Origin: UBA1447 sp964612185
GTDB lineage: Bacteria > Bacillota > Clostridia > Oscillospirales > Acutalibacteraceae
Direction of reading: 5' to 3'
Assembly: GCA_964612185.1 (NCBI GenBank)
Contig: CAZTCR010000008.1
Coordinates: forward strand, 1 to 64,000
DNA length: 64,000 bases
A model generated the notes under the pieces. That model saw only the letters and a program-made list of their open reading frames with translations, searched no databases and was not told the DNA's origin. Below are positions 52,775 to 61,660 of the stretch, in pieces. Every line of letters begins with the position of its first letter. Within the stretch, counting starts at the first letter, position 1. Made by a program: the position numbers and the translations under genes.

Positions 52775-53020
52775 TTATTTTTGCAGATAGTTTTTTACAA
52801 GGGCAAGCAATAACTCGTCCCTGTCAATTTTCCTGACGAGGTTCCTTGCATTGTTATGCGTTGTAATATAGGTGGGGTCCTCAGAAAGAATATAGCCGAC
52901 AATTTGGCTCACCGGATTATAATTCTTTTCTACAAGTGCATCGTAAACTGTACGCAGAATACGAAGCATCTCGGCTTCTTTTTCATCTTTTATTGAAAAT
53001 TCAATCGTCGGATCAGTCAA
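52775..53020 (-). CDS. ireB: IreB family regulatory phosphoprotein
   Basis: The 81-residue product carries the IreB/UPF0297 signature: RTVYDALVEKNYNPVSQIVGYILSEDPTYIT and NNARNLVRKIDRDELL. In Enterococcus, IreB is a substrate of the Ser/Thr kinase IreK and tunes cell-envelope stress and cephalosporin resistance. The open frame extends to 53044, but GGAGGTGG six bases before TTG at 53020 fixes the start. The usual neighbours (alaS, ruvX and a DUF1292 gene) are absent. It sits downstream of pheT instead. Confidence 0.9.
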   Translation of the reverse strand: MTDPTIEFSIKDEKEAEMLRILRTVYDALVEKNYNPVSQIVGYILSEDPTYITTHNNARNLVRKIDRDELLLALVKNYLQK

Positions 53021-53078
53021 AATTATCCACCTCCATTTCATCATTATACACTAAAGTAGGTAAGAAAACAACGATTTG

Positions 53079-55460
53079 TTATGATCTTAACGAGATTTGT
53101 TTAGCATTGAGCGATTGTACAGCTCTGGTCATCGCTTCGTCTGCATCCCGGTCGGTAAGTGTTCTTTCCGCTGAACGGAGCGCAATACTAAAGGCAACGC
53201 TTTTCTTACCTTTGGGAATCTGTTCGCCTTCGTACACATCAAAAAGTGTGATTCTGTCTAAAAGATCGCCGATAGCGGTTGCTATTAAATCATGTAATTT
53301 CATAACGGGAATGTTTTTGTCACAAACAAAAGACAAATCTCGATCAATCGATGGATATTTGGGCAGCGGCACATATGTTTTTTTTGTTTCTCTGTTAGCG
53401 TAAAGCATTTCAAAGTCAATTTCCGCCACATAGATATTTGTGGTTATATCAAAATTAGCAATTACTTGCGGATGGACTTCGCCAACGATTGCAAAGGTCG
53501 TGTTTTCTTTGAATATTCTGGCACAGCGCCCGGCATGATAACTCGGTTTTCCCGTTTCCGCTTCAACACTGTAATCCTTTATGCCTGTTACAGCCAACAA
53601 TTCCTCAACAACGCCTTTGGCAGCCAAAAAGTTAGCCCCGTCGCCGTACATGCCTAATATAACTTTTTGCTTTTCTTCCGGCAGGTTATCATTGCCGAGG
53701 GGAAGGTATTCTGTTGCGATCTCGTATAACTTCGCCGAAGGGTTCCGAAAATTGAAGTTTCTCGCAAGTACTTCAAGCATCGACGGCAGGGTGGTCGTTC
53801 GCATGATGCCCGTGTCCTCGCCCAACGGGTTTGAAATGCGCACACAGTTCCTTTCATCGCACTGTACCGGTAAACATATTTTATCAAAACATTTTGAACC
53901 AACAAAAGAATAAGTTTGAATTTCGGAAAAACCGCAGGCAAGCATTGTTGTGTTGACGAGCGTTTCATATTTCTGTTTATCGGTTAGTTTACCGTTGGCA
54001 ACTCCCATCAGCGGTAGATTCGTAATATTTTCATAACCGTAAAAACGGGCAACCTCTTCAGCTAAATCCGCAGGATGTTCCACATCATTTCTGTAGCTCG
54101 GAACAGTAACCGTATTTGATTTGACAATAAAGTCAAGGTTTTCTAAAATAGCTTTCTGCTCTATATACGAAAGATTGATGCCAATAAAACGGTTTATCCA
54201 TTCCGAATCAAAGCTTATCAGCCTTGCTGTATTTGCCGATCGGTTACAATCGACAACCTCGTTTATTACAGTACCAGCGTTTAGTATCTTTACTAATTCG
54301 AGTGCCCGCTCAAGCGAAAGCAAACATCCATTCGGGTCGAGCTCTTTTTCAAAACGCGCGGACGATTCAGTTCTCATTCCGAGTTTTTTAGCAGTGATAC
54401 GAACGCTCGCGCCGTTAAAACATGCGGATTCAAAAACAATTGTTTTAGTTTCATTCATTATTCCGCTGAATTCTCCGCCCATGATCCCCGCGATGGCTAC
54501 CGGTTTAACAGCATCAGCAACAACGAGCATATCTTCATCCAGGATTCTTTCCACACCATCCAATGTAACAATTCTCTCGTTTCTTTCGGCGCAGCGTACA
54601 TTTACTTTGTTTCCCTCAAGAAACCTGATATCAAACGCGTGCATAGGCTGACCGAATTCGAGCATAACATAATTTGTAATATCAACAATATTGTTAATCG
54701 GCCTGATGCCGCTGGCTCTTAACCTTTCGCGCATCCATCGCGGCGACGGCGCGATTTTCACATCATTCACAACCGCGCCTACATAGCGGTAGCATTTTTC
54801 TTCATCAACTATTTCTACATATAATAAATCATCAAGTCGGTCCTTTGTTTCAACATGCTCCGGTTCCGGGACAACAAATCGCTGTCCGACGCTTGCGGCG
54901 GCCTCCCTTGCCAATCCGATGACGGAAAGACAGTCCGGCCTGTTCGAAGTGATTTCAAATTCGGTTATAGTATCATTAAGACCGATTGATTCCCGTATAT
55001 CCATCCCCGGAACTCTTTCGCAGTCATCACCGAGAATAAATATTCCGTCCTCCACCGCATACGGAAAATCGTTTTTTGTTAAGCCAAGTTCACTTAATGA
55101 GCAAAGCATTCCTTCACTGTTAATGCCCCTAACAGCACCCGTCTTGATTGTTTTCCCTCCGGCTATAGTTGCATTATCCAACGCAACAGGAACATAATCA
55201 TTCACATGACAATTTTGAGCACCTGTTACAATACTATGTGTTTGTGATTTGCCCGTATCAACCATACAAACCCAAAGGTGATCCGAATCCTCGTGTTTTT
55301 TCAACTCGAGTATCTGACCGACAACGATGTTTGTCAAACCGGCACCTTCAATATTAACAGCTTCAACCTTAGAGCCGCTCATCGTCATTAAATCTGCAAA
55401 CTCCTTATCCGTTACGCCGAGAGAAACATAATCGTTCAACCATCTTTTTGATAAGTTCAT
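53079..55460 (-). CDS. pheT: phenylalanyl-tRNA synthetase beta subunit
   Basis: PheT forms the (alpha-beta)2 enzyme that charges tRNA-Phe, and its B3/B4 domain edits Tyr-tRNA-Phe. The 793-residue product has the tRNA-binding EMAP-like domain (IVVGQILELKKHEDSDHLWVC) near residues 40-150, the B3/B4 and B5 regions, and the C-terminal ferredoxin-fold anticodon-binding domain (PKYPSIDRDLSFV ... LTDRDADEAM). All domains are present and the length is standard. AGGAGGTG precedes the start, 10 bases after the pheS stop. Confidence 0.97.
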   Translation of the reverse strand: MNLSKRWLNDYVSLGVTDKEFADLMTMSGSKVEAVNIEGAGLTNIVVGQILELKKHEDSDHLWVCMVDTGKSQTHSIVTGAQNCHVNDYVPVALDNATIAGGKTIKTGAVRGINSEGMLCSLSELGLTKNDFPYAVEDGIFILGDDCERVPGMDIRESIGLNDTITEFEITSNRPDCLSVIGLAREAAASVGQRFVVPEPEHVETKDRLDDLLYVEIVDEEKCYRYVGAVVNDVKIAPSPRWMRERLRASGIRPINNIVDITNYVMLEFGQPMHAFDIRFLEGNKVNVRCAERNERIVTLDGVERILDEDMLVVADAVKPVAIAGIMGGEFSGIMNETKTIVFESACFNGASVRITAKKLGMRTESSARFEKELDPNGCLLSLERALELVKILNAGTVINEVVDCNRSANTARLISFDSEWINRFIGINLSYIEQKAILENLDFIVKSNTVTVPSYRNDVEHPADLAEEVARFYGYENITNLPLMGVANGKLTDKQKYETLVNTTMLACGFSEIQTYSFVGSKCFDKICLPVQCDERNCVRISNPLGEDTGIMRTTTLPSMLEVLARNFNFRNPSAKLYEIATEYLPLGNDNLPEEKQKVILGMYGDGANFLAAKGVVEELLAVTGIKDYSVEAETGKPSYHAGRCARIFKENTTFAIVGEVHPQVIANFDITTNIYVAEIDFEMLYANRETKKTYVPLPKYPSIDRDLSFVCDKNIPVMKLHDLIATAIGDLLDRITLFDVYEGEQIPKGKKSVAFSIALRSAERTLTDRDADEAMTRAVQSLNAKQISLRS

Positions 55461-55470
55461 ATCGCACCTC

Positions 55471-56490
55471 CTAAAATTGACAGAGAAATCTTAAATCGTT
55501 TTCATATAATAAACGCATATCATCAATGTTAAACCTGAACATAACCAGTCGTTCGAGACCCACCCCAAAAGCAAAGCCGCTGTATTCATCCGGATTAATG
55601 CCCCCGGTCTTGAGAACCTTTGGATGAACCATGCCTCCGCCCAATATTTCTATCCACCCCTCACCCTTGCACATCGCGCAGCCGGTGCCGCCGCACCTGA
55701 AACACGAAACATCAATTTCACAGGAAGGTTCTGTAAATTCAAAATGGTGCGGACGCAGACGGATTTTTGTATTGTCACCGTATAGCCGTTTTGCGAAAGC
55801 ATCAAGGCAGCCTTTGAGGTGTCCCATCGTTATGCCTTTGTCAACAACCAGTCCTTCAATTTGATGGAAAAGCGGGGAGTGTGTCGCGTCGACAGCGTCT
55901 GAGCGGTATACCCTGCCTGGAGCAATAATTCTTATCGGTGGCTGCTGGGTTTCCATTACTCTGATTTGTACCGGTGATGTTTGCGTACGCAAAAGCATTT
56001 TATCCGTTATGTAAAATGTGTCTTGCGTATCTCTTGCCGGATGGTTTATGGGCATGTTTAAGGCTTCGAAGTTGTAGTAATCCCATTCAACTTCAGGTCC
56101 TGTAGCAATATTGAACCCAAGGCCGAGAAATATTTCTTTAACTTCATCCAGTACAATCGACAAAGGGTGTTTGTGACCGATTCTATGACGAATACCAGGC
56201 AAAGTAACATCTATTTTTTCGTTTTCGATTCGCTCGAGAATTTCTACGGACTTTATCTTTTCAAGTTCGTCTGTAATCAATTTTTCAATACTTTCCCGAA
56301 CATCATTCGCAAGTTGTCCAAATACCGGTCGTTCTTCCGCGGAAAGTGATCCCATTTGTTTTAAAACTGCGGTAAGCTCACCTTTCTTTCCCAGATACTT
56401 AACGCGAAACGATTCGAGTTCACCTCTGTTTGTGACGCTTTTTAAATCGTTTTCGGCTGTTTTTTGAATCAGTTGAAGCTGTTCTTTCAT
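55471..56490 (-). CDS. pheS: phenylalanyl-tRNA synthetase alpha subunit
   Basis: PheS holds the catalytic class II core. The 339-residue product has an N-terminal coiled coil for tRNA contact, motif 1 (HPLSIVLDEVKEIFLGLGF), motif 2 (ARDTQDTFYI, RIIAPGRVYR) and motif 3 (FAFGVGLERLVMFR). A Cys-rich stretch (CFRCGGTGCAMCKGEGW) is normal for many Firmicutes. A GGAAGAGG ribosome site lies just before the ATG. It is preceded by a T-box leader. Confidence 0.97.
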   Translation of the reverse strand: MKEQLQLIQKTAENDLKSVTNRGELESFRVKYLGKKGELTAVLKQMGSLSAEERPVFGQLANDVRESIEKLITDELEKIKSVEILERIENEKIDVTLPGIRHRIGHKHPLSIVLDEVKEIFLGLGFNIATGPEVEWDYYNFEALNMPINHPARDTQDTFYITDKMLLRTQTSPVQIRVMETQQPPIRIIAPGRVYRSDAVDATHSPLFHQIEGLVVDKGITMGHLKGCLDAFAKRLYGDNTKIRLRPHHFEFTEPSCEIDVSCFRCGGTGCAMCKGEGWIEILGGGMVHPKVLKTGGINPDEYSGFAFGVGLERLVMFRFNIDDMRLLYENDLRFLCQF

Positions 56491-56521
56491 ATTCCTCTTC
56501 CTTTCGAATAAAACAAATTAT

Positions 56522-56795
56522 CTCCGTCCCTAATAAGTGAGGGACGAAGATATTCTCCGCGATACCACCCTGCATTTCTGCGGTGCTTAATCAGCACAAG
56601 AGCAAACACTCTTTCGCCTGCTAACGGAGGCTCCCGTTGCACCCTACACACTTAACGAAGATTCAGGCACACCGCTCCGGAGTGAACTTCAACAGTTTTT
56701 TATGCAGGCGCACTTTCAGCCATGATGCGCCCTCTCTTTGCATAACTGCCGCGCTTTTTGATTAGCGCGTCAGACCGTTTACTCTCTCCATCTTA
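56522..56795 (-). promoter_or_regulatory. T-box riboswitch controlling pheST, UUC (Phe) specifier
   Basis: On the minus strand the leader begins with AGAGAGTAAAC (stem I, AGTA-type motif). It holds the specifier UUC followed by A (codon at 56686-56684), which reads Phe, and the T-box GGGTGGTATCGCGG (56570-56557). A terminator hairpin CGTCCCT/AGGGACG (56546-56525) lies between the T-box and pheS. Uncharged tRNA-Phe should bind the specifier and T-box, favour the antiterminator and turn on pheST. Confidence 0.92.
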
Positions 56796-56809
56796 GCGTT
56801 ATTGTTAAT

Positions 56810-56838
56810 TATATAACATAAAGCCGGACATATTTCAA
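56810..56838 (-). promoter_or_regulatory. promoter of the pheST T-box transcript
   Basis: On the minus strand -35 TTGAAA (56838-56833), a 17-base spacer and -10 TATATA (56815-56810), a few bases upstream of stem I of the T-box. Confidence 0.6.
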
Positions 56839-56871
56839 GTGTTTAGGCAAACAAATTAGCATTCTTTCTGT

Positions 56872-56899
56872 TTGCAATGCAAATCAACTATGTTATAAT
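56872..56899 (+). promoter_or_regulatory. promoter upstream of nnr
   Basis: -35 TTGCAA (56872-56877), a 16-base spacer and a perfect -10 TATAAT (56894-56899). It is divergent from the pheST promoter and gives a leader of about 160 bases. Confidence 0.6.
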
Positions 56900-56905
56900 C
56901 AATAC

Positions 56906-57065
56906 AGGTTTTAAACATGGGGGTAGTGAACCATAAGCAAACGACCTCAATTTGCCAGCATTACAACAATAATGTTAAGTCAGGCAAATTGAATGCGATA
57001 ATGATTATATACATCCTACAAATGCCCGTTGTTCGTTCATTCGAAAGAGAAAGGCTGTGTTTTGA
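56906..57065 (+). other. structured 160-base leader before nnr, no gene seen
   Basis: CAATTTGCC (56948-56956) pairs perfectly with GGCAAATTG (56983-56991), and an inner CATTA/TAATG pair extends it. A weaker upstream pairing GGGGT/ACCTC is possible before it. No T-run follows, so it is not an intrinsic terminator, and it fits no riboswitch consensus I know. Confidence 0.4.
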
Positions 57066-58619
57066 TTGAGAATACTTACTGCTGAACAAATGAAAATTGT
57101 CGAAATAAATGCGGTTGAAAACGGGATGACTTACCTGCGGCTGATGGAAAATGCCGGGGCTGCCTGTGCTCGTATCATAAGAGAAACCTATTTGCTTTCT
57201 AATAATGCTCCAAGTAGTATTGTTATTGTTTGCGGTAGAGGAAAAAACGGTGGTGACGGTTTTGTTATCGCGAGAAAACTATACGAGGCTGGTTACCCTG
57301 TTAATATTTTACTTGCGTGGGGCAACCCGAAGGACTTCGAATCTATTGAAATGATGAAGACTATCAGCCGTCTTCCGATTAATATAGTGGGTTATGATGA
57401 TAACACAATAATTGCCAATGGTTTAATAAACGATGCGGATATTGTTGTCGACGCCATTTTCGGAACAGGGTTTACTGGTATAACAGATCAAAAGGCAGCG
57501 ACCTTGTTTATTCAAATTAATCACAGCCATGCGGTAAAAGTATCTATCGATATTCCAAGTGGCTTAAACTGTAACAACGGTTCCGTATTGGAAAATTGTA
57601 TTCATGCGGACTTAACAATTGCCATTTCAGACTTGAAACCGGTTCATGTATTGGTACCTGCATCACAATACTGTGGAAAGTCAGTTGTTGCCGACATCGG
57701 GATACCCGAACAGGCCTATTTTTCTATAGATACGAACTTGATATGTTCAATAGATGATGACAATGTAAAGCATTCGTTCAAACCGGTTGAGTTGACTTCA
57801 CATAAAGGCAGTTTTGGGCAATTACTTTGTGTTTGCGGCAGTATGAATATGCCGGGCGCTGCTGTTTTTGCCGCTAAGAGTGCTGTTTTGAGCGGAGCCG
57901 GTTTAGTAACCGTCGCATTCCCTAAATCCGCATATCCGGCAATATCCGCTAAACTTTCCGAACCTGTTTTGATGCCGCTTGAAACAACTCGTGAAGGAAC
58001 CCTTTCGGCATTTTCATTAAACTCCCTTCTGAAAAAAATAAAATCATCAAACGCTTTGTTAATCGGGTGCGGTCTCGGGCTAAACTGTGATACAATAAAA
58101 ATAGTTAAAAATGCCATAATGGCAGCAGAGTGTCCGCTTATTTTAGATGCAGACGGGATTAATGCCATTTGTGACGATAAAGATATCATTAAAAACAAAA
58201 ATATTGTTTTGACCCCGCATCCGGGTGAAATGTCAAGATTAACGGGGCTAAGTGTTGAGTATATTCAGGAAAACCGTGTTAAGATTGCATCAGAATTTGC
58301 TGCACAATATGGTGTTGTCTTGGTTTTAAAAGGTGCAAACACTGTAATAGCGGCAGGAAACGGACATTGTGTCTATTTAAATACAACAGGCAACCCCGGT
58401 ATGGCAACAGGCGGAAGCGGGGACTTGTTAGCGGGAATAATCGCGTCTTTTGCCGCTCAGGGTATGACAGTTATCGATTCAGCAAAGGCCGGTGTATATA
58501 TTCACGGACTATCGGGTGATGCCGCGCTTCTAAAATCATCTTATCGAGGATTGACGCCGACCGCATGCCTGAAAGAACTGCCTGCTGTAATTGCACGGTT
58601 TGAATCTGTTGCAATTTAG
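57066..58619 (+). CDS. nnr: bifunctional NAD(P)H-hydrate epimerase / ADP-dependent dehydratase
   Basis: The enzyme repairs hydrated NADH and NADPH. Residues 1-210 are the YjeF_N epimerase (CGRGKNGGDGFVIARKL, VDAIFGTGF). Residues 230-517 are the kinase-fold dehydratase (LTPHPGEMSRLTG, GNPGMATGGSGDLLAGI, with the catalytic Asp). 517 residues is normal for the fusion. The start is TTG at 57066; its ribosome site (AAAGG near 57050) is distant, so expression may be low or helped by the leader structure. It stands alone next to hprK. Confidence 0.93.
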   Translation: MRILTAEQMKIVEINAVENGMTYLRLMENAGAACARIIRETYLLSNNAPSSIVIVCGRGKNGGDGFVIARKLYEAGYPVNILLAWGNPKDFESIEMMKTISRLPINIVGYDDNTIIANGLINDADIVVDAIFGTGFTGITDQKAATLFIQINHSHAVKVSIDIPSGLNCNNGSVLENCIHADLTIAISDLKPVHVLVPASQYCGKSVVADIGIPEQAYFSIDTNLICSIDDDNVKHSFKPVELTSHKGSFGQLLCVCGSMNMPGAAVFAAKSAVLSGAGLVTVAFPKSAYPAISAKLSEPVLMPLETTREGTLSAFSLNSLLKKIKSSNALLIGCGLGLNCDTIKIVKNAIMAAECPLILDADGINAICDDKDIIKNKNIVLTPHPGEMSRLTGLSVEYIQENRVKIASEFAAQYGVVLVLKGANTVIAAGNGHCVYLNTTGNPGMATGGSGDLLAGIIASFAAQGMTVIDSAKAGVYIHGLSGDAALLKSSYRGLTPTACLKELPAVIARFESVAI

Positions 58620-58679
58620 TTTCGTTGAGTAAATATAACCAGATTCTGTTAAATATTTAACAATTTGATACAAATACTC

Positions 58680-58708
58680 TTGGAAGATTTTTGTTCATGC
58701 TTTATAAT
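58680..58708 (+). promoter_or_regulatory. promoter of hprK
   Basis: -35 TTGGAA (58680-58685), a 17-base spacer and a perfect -10 TATAAT (58703-58708), about 33 bases before the TTG start. Confidence 0.65.
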
Positions 58709-58740
58709 GTGTTTATGTATTTAGTTGAGGAGTTGAAGAT

Positions 58741-59709
58741 TTGGCAAGTAAGTATTCGGTGTCTTTGGCAAAAATAGTTGAAGATCATAACTTTGAAGTT
58801 CTTTTTGCGCCCAAAAACACCGCCGACATTTATATCATTTCGCAGGATGTTAATCGTCCCGGTTTGATTTTTGCAGGGTACACAGGCTATTTTGATCCCG
58901 CTCGAGTACAATTTCTTGGTTTGGCGGAGATGGAATACCTTGCGAGTATTGGAGAAGAGAAAAGCTATGAAAGTCTCGAAAGGCTCTTTGATAAGAAACC
59001 CTGCACGGTTATTATAACAAGGAACCTTGACTGTTCAGCAACAATCCTAAAACTGGCGGAAGAGTTTCATGTGCCTGTATTGAGAACTTCTGAGACGACA
59101 TCAAGTATCATGTCAACCCTAATTGCTTATTTATGTGTGGAACTTGCCGACAGAATAACCCGTCATGGTGTTTTGGTCGAAGTGAGCGGAGAAGGTGTTT
59201 TAATTCTTGGCGATAGCGGTGTCGGTAAAAGTGAAACAGCACTTGAGCTTATCAAGCGAGGTCACAGACTTATTGCCGATGACGCCGTTGAGATCCGAAG
59301 AGTTTCTGCAAGAACGCTCGTTGGTTCCGCACCTGACAATATCAGGCATTTCATTGAACTCAGAGGCGTAGGTGTAATAAACGCTCGCAGAATATTTGGC
59401 ATGGGCGCCGTAAAAATGACTGAAAAAATTGACATGGTTGTACAACTTGAACTATGGGATAACGAAAAAGTTTATGACCGCATGGGTATCGATAACGAGT
59501 ATGCCAATATTCTCGGTATTAAAGTTCCGCTTGTCATTGTGCCCGTTAAACCGGGACGAAATCTTTCGATTATAGTTGAAGCCGCGGCAATGAACAACAG
59601 ACAAAAAAAGATGGGCTACAACGCAGCACGCGAATTGCTGCATAACCTTGGGATGACAGATGAGATAGTTCCCAAGGAAAAAGAACTTGAAGCCTGGCAC
59701 ACTTTTTAG
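58741..59709 (+). CDS. hprK: HPr kinase/phosphorylase
   Basis: HprK phosphorylates Ser46 of HPr and, in Firmicutes, links sugar supply to catabolite control through CcpA. The 322-residue product has the N-terminal receptor-like domain, the Walker A GDSGVGKSE at about residues 157-165, and the C-terminal family signature near GVGVINARRIFGMGA. It starts with TTG after GAGGAG. No HPr, CcpA or PTS gene is in the window, but HprK also occurs in bacteria with few PTSs. It heads the glk-murB-rapZ-whiA-dnaE run. Confidence 0.95.
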   Translation: MASKYSVSLAKIVEDHNFEVLFAPKNTADIYIISQDVNRPGLIFAGYTGYFDPARVQFLGLAEMEYLASIGEEKSYESLERLFDKKPCTVIITRNLDCSATILKLAEEFHVPVLRTSETTSSIMSTLIAYLCVELADRITRHGVLVEVSGEGVLILGDSGVGKSETALELIKRGHRLIADDAVEIRRVSARTLVGSAPDNIRHFIELRGVGVINARRIFGMGAVKMTEKIDMVVQLELWDNEKVYDRMGIDNEYANILGIKVPLVIVPVKPGRNLSIIVEAAAMNNRQKKMGYNAARELLHNLGMTDEIVPKEKELEAWHTF

Positions 59710-59747
59710 TTAGTATTAAATATTGAACATAATTTTGGAGGTAAACA

Positions 59748-60695
59748 ATGTATAGAATCGGTGTAGACCTTGGCGGAACAAATATTGCGGTCGGTGTTTG
59801 CGATGAAAAACTCAACATAATCGGCAGAGGTAAAATGAAAACGAACACACCCCGCCCTGCTGACCAAATATTTGCGGATATTGAAAAAGCAGTTCAAATG
59901 GCGGTTAAAGACGCCGGTATAAGTTTTGATGATGTATTATCTATTGGTGTCGGAACCCCCGGCTCCGTTAACAAAATCAACGGAAATATTGAGTTTGCAA
60001 ACAATCTTGATTTTAACAATGTACCCGCAAAACAAATGCTGGAATCGCTTATCGGCAAACCGGTATTTTTGGATAATGATGCCAATTGCGCCGCTCTGGG
60101 TGAAGCAGTTGCGGGTGTCGGGAAAGGCGTTTCAAATTTTGTAGCAATAACGCTCGGCACCGGTGTTGGAAGCGGTATAATCATTGATGGTAAAATTGTC
60201 GGCGGCGTCAATTTTGCAGCCGGAGAAATGGGTCACATGGTGATTTCCGTAAATGGCGAACAATGCAATTGCGGTCGAAGAGGGTGCTGGGAAAAATATG
60301 CTTCCGCAACTGCGTTAATTGCCCAAACAAAAGATGCGATGCGGCTTGATCAAGAAAGCAGTATGTGGCAGTCAGTAAATAACAATATTGATCAAGTTTC
60401 CGGCAGGACTTCGTTTGACGCGATGAGAAACGGAGACGAAGCAGCAAAAAAAGTAGTATCTCAATACATTTATTATGTTTCTACAGGAATAATTAATATC
60501 ATTAACGCTTTGCAACCGGAAATTATTTGTGTCGGCGGCGGAATCGGTCACGAGGGCGAATCGCTATTGGATCCCATAAGAAGACATGTAGAGCGCGAAC
60601 GATACAGCATCTATGCCTCGAAACAAACGAAGATATGTGCTGCTGTTCTTGGCAACGATGCCGGTATAATCGGTGCAGCGCTTTTAGATTATTAA
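59748..60695 (+). CDS. ROK-family glucokinase
   Basis: The 315-residue product has the ATP motif DLGGTNIAVGV near the N-terminus, IGVGTPG, the zinc motif CNCGRRGCWE, and the C-terminal ICVGGGIGHEG. It lacks the DNA-binding winged helix found in the ROK regulator at 8636, so it is a kinase, most likely for glucose. GGAGG precedes the ATG, 38 bases after hprK. In relatives a sugar kinase often sits in this cell-wall/HPr neighbourhood. Confidence 0.9.
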   Translation: MYRIGVDLGGTNIAVGVCDEKLNIIGRGKMKTNTPRPADQIFADIEKAVQMAVKDAGISFDDVLSIGVGTPGSVNKINGNIEFANNLDFNNVPAKQMLESLIGKPVFLDNDANCAALGEAVAGVGKGVSNFVAITLGTGVGSGIIIDGKIVGGVNFAAGEMGHMVISVNGEQCNCGRRGCWEKYASATALIAQTKDAMRLDQESSMWQSVNNNIDQVSGRTSFDAMRNGDEAAKKVVSQYIYYVSTGIINIINALQPEIICVGGGIGHEGESLLDPIRRHVERERYSIYASKQTKICAAVLGNDAGIIGAALLDY

Positions 60696-60724
60696 TTTGA
60701 ATTATAAGCTAATGTGGAGAAACC

Positions 60725-61627
60725 ATGAACCGTTATGATGAATTATTTAGTATTCTTTCCGGACTTGAATGTGCGGTTATTAAGAATGCCGGATTAAACA
60801 ATTACACAACTTTTAAAATCGGCGGACCGGCATCTCTACTTGTTATGCCGGACAACGAAGAAAAAGCGCGAGCTGTTCTTCAATTAATTCATCAAATGGA
60901 GCTTCCTTTTTTGATTATGGGAAACGGGAGCAATCTTCTTGTTTCTGATACCGGGTTTGAAGGTGTTGTTATCAGCACAGCTGGGCTTGATTACTGCAAA
61001 GCAGATGATGAAGGGGTAATCGATTGCGGTGCAGGTCTTCGCCTTGTATCACTTTGCAGGGTTGCGCTGGAACACGAACTGAGCGGCTTGGAATTCGCTT
61101 ATGGAATCCCCGGCAGTGTCGGCGGTGCTGTTTATATGAACGCCGGCGCATACGGCGGCGAGATGAAAGATGTTCTGCTTGAATGCCGACACATTACATC
61201 GAAGTCGGAAGAAGGCGTGTATTTAGAAAACAAAGCTGATTTTGCTTATCGGAAAAGTTTTTATACCAATAGTGGGCATTGCATAACAAGTGCAAAATTC
61301 CGGCTTGAAAAGGGGAGTAAGCCTGAGATTGAAAACAAAATGGTTGAAATAATGAAAAAGCGTTGTAACAATCAACCCCTTGATATGCCAAGTGCCGGCA
61401 GTGTTTTTAAAAGACCGCATAATTCTTATGCCGGAATACTTATTGAGGAATGTGGTTTGAAGGGATATGCTGTCGGCGGAGCAATGGTAAGCCTCAAACA
61501 CGCCGGTTTCATTGTTAATACAGGGAAAGCAACGGCAAGCGATGTTAAAAAACTTATCGAGTTCATTCAGGACACTGTATATAAAAAAAATAAAGTATTG
61601 TTGGAAACGGAAATTGTATTTGTGTGA
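60725..61627 (+). CDS. murB: UDP-N-acetylenolpyruvoylglucosamine reductase
   Basis: MurB reduces UDP-GlcNAc-enolpyruvate to UDP-MurNAc in peptidoglycan synthesis, with FAD and NADPH. The 300-residue product has NYTTFKIGGPA and LIMGNGSNLLVSD (FAD site), GIPGSVGGAVYMNAGAYG, and PSAGSVFKRP containing the catalytic Ser of the type II enzyme. The length is that of the Firmicutes type II. It is 29 bases after the glucokinase gene. Confidence 0.96.
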   Translation: MNRYDELFSILSGLECAVIKNAGLNNYTTFKIGGPASLLVMPDNEEKARAVLQLIHQMELPFLIMGNGSNLLVSDTGFEGVVISTAGLDYCKADDEGVIDCGAGLRLVSLCRVALEHELSGLEFAYGIPGSVGGAVYMNAGAYGGEMKDVLLECRHITSKSEEGVYLENKADFAYRKSFYTNSGHCITSAKFRLEKGSKPEIENKMVEIMKKRCNNQPLDMPSAGSVFKRPHNSYAGILIEECGLKGYAVGGAMVSLKHAGFIVNTGKATASDVKKLIEFIQDTVYKKNKVLLETEIVFV

Positions 61628-61660
61628 TTTTACGAATGACCAAAGGCCGGAGGGTATAAA

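Noticed and set aside
54121..54651. Plus-strand open frame of 176 codons inside pheT
   Set aside because: It is antisense to a full-length, well-conserved synthetase and lacks a ribosome site.
56906..57065. SRP RNA or 6S RNA gene
   Set aside because: The GGAAGGAAGC-like SRP tip and the long open 6S bubble are absent; it is short and fits a leader better.
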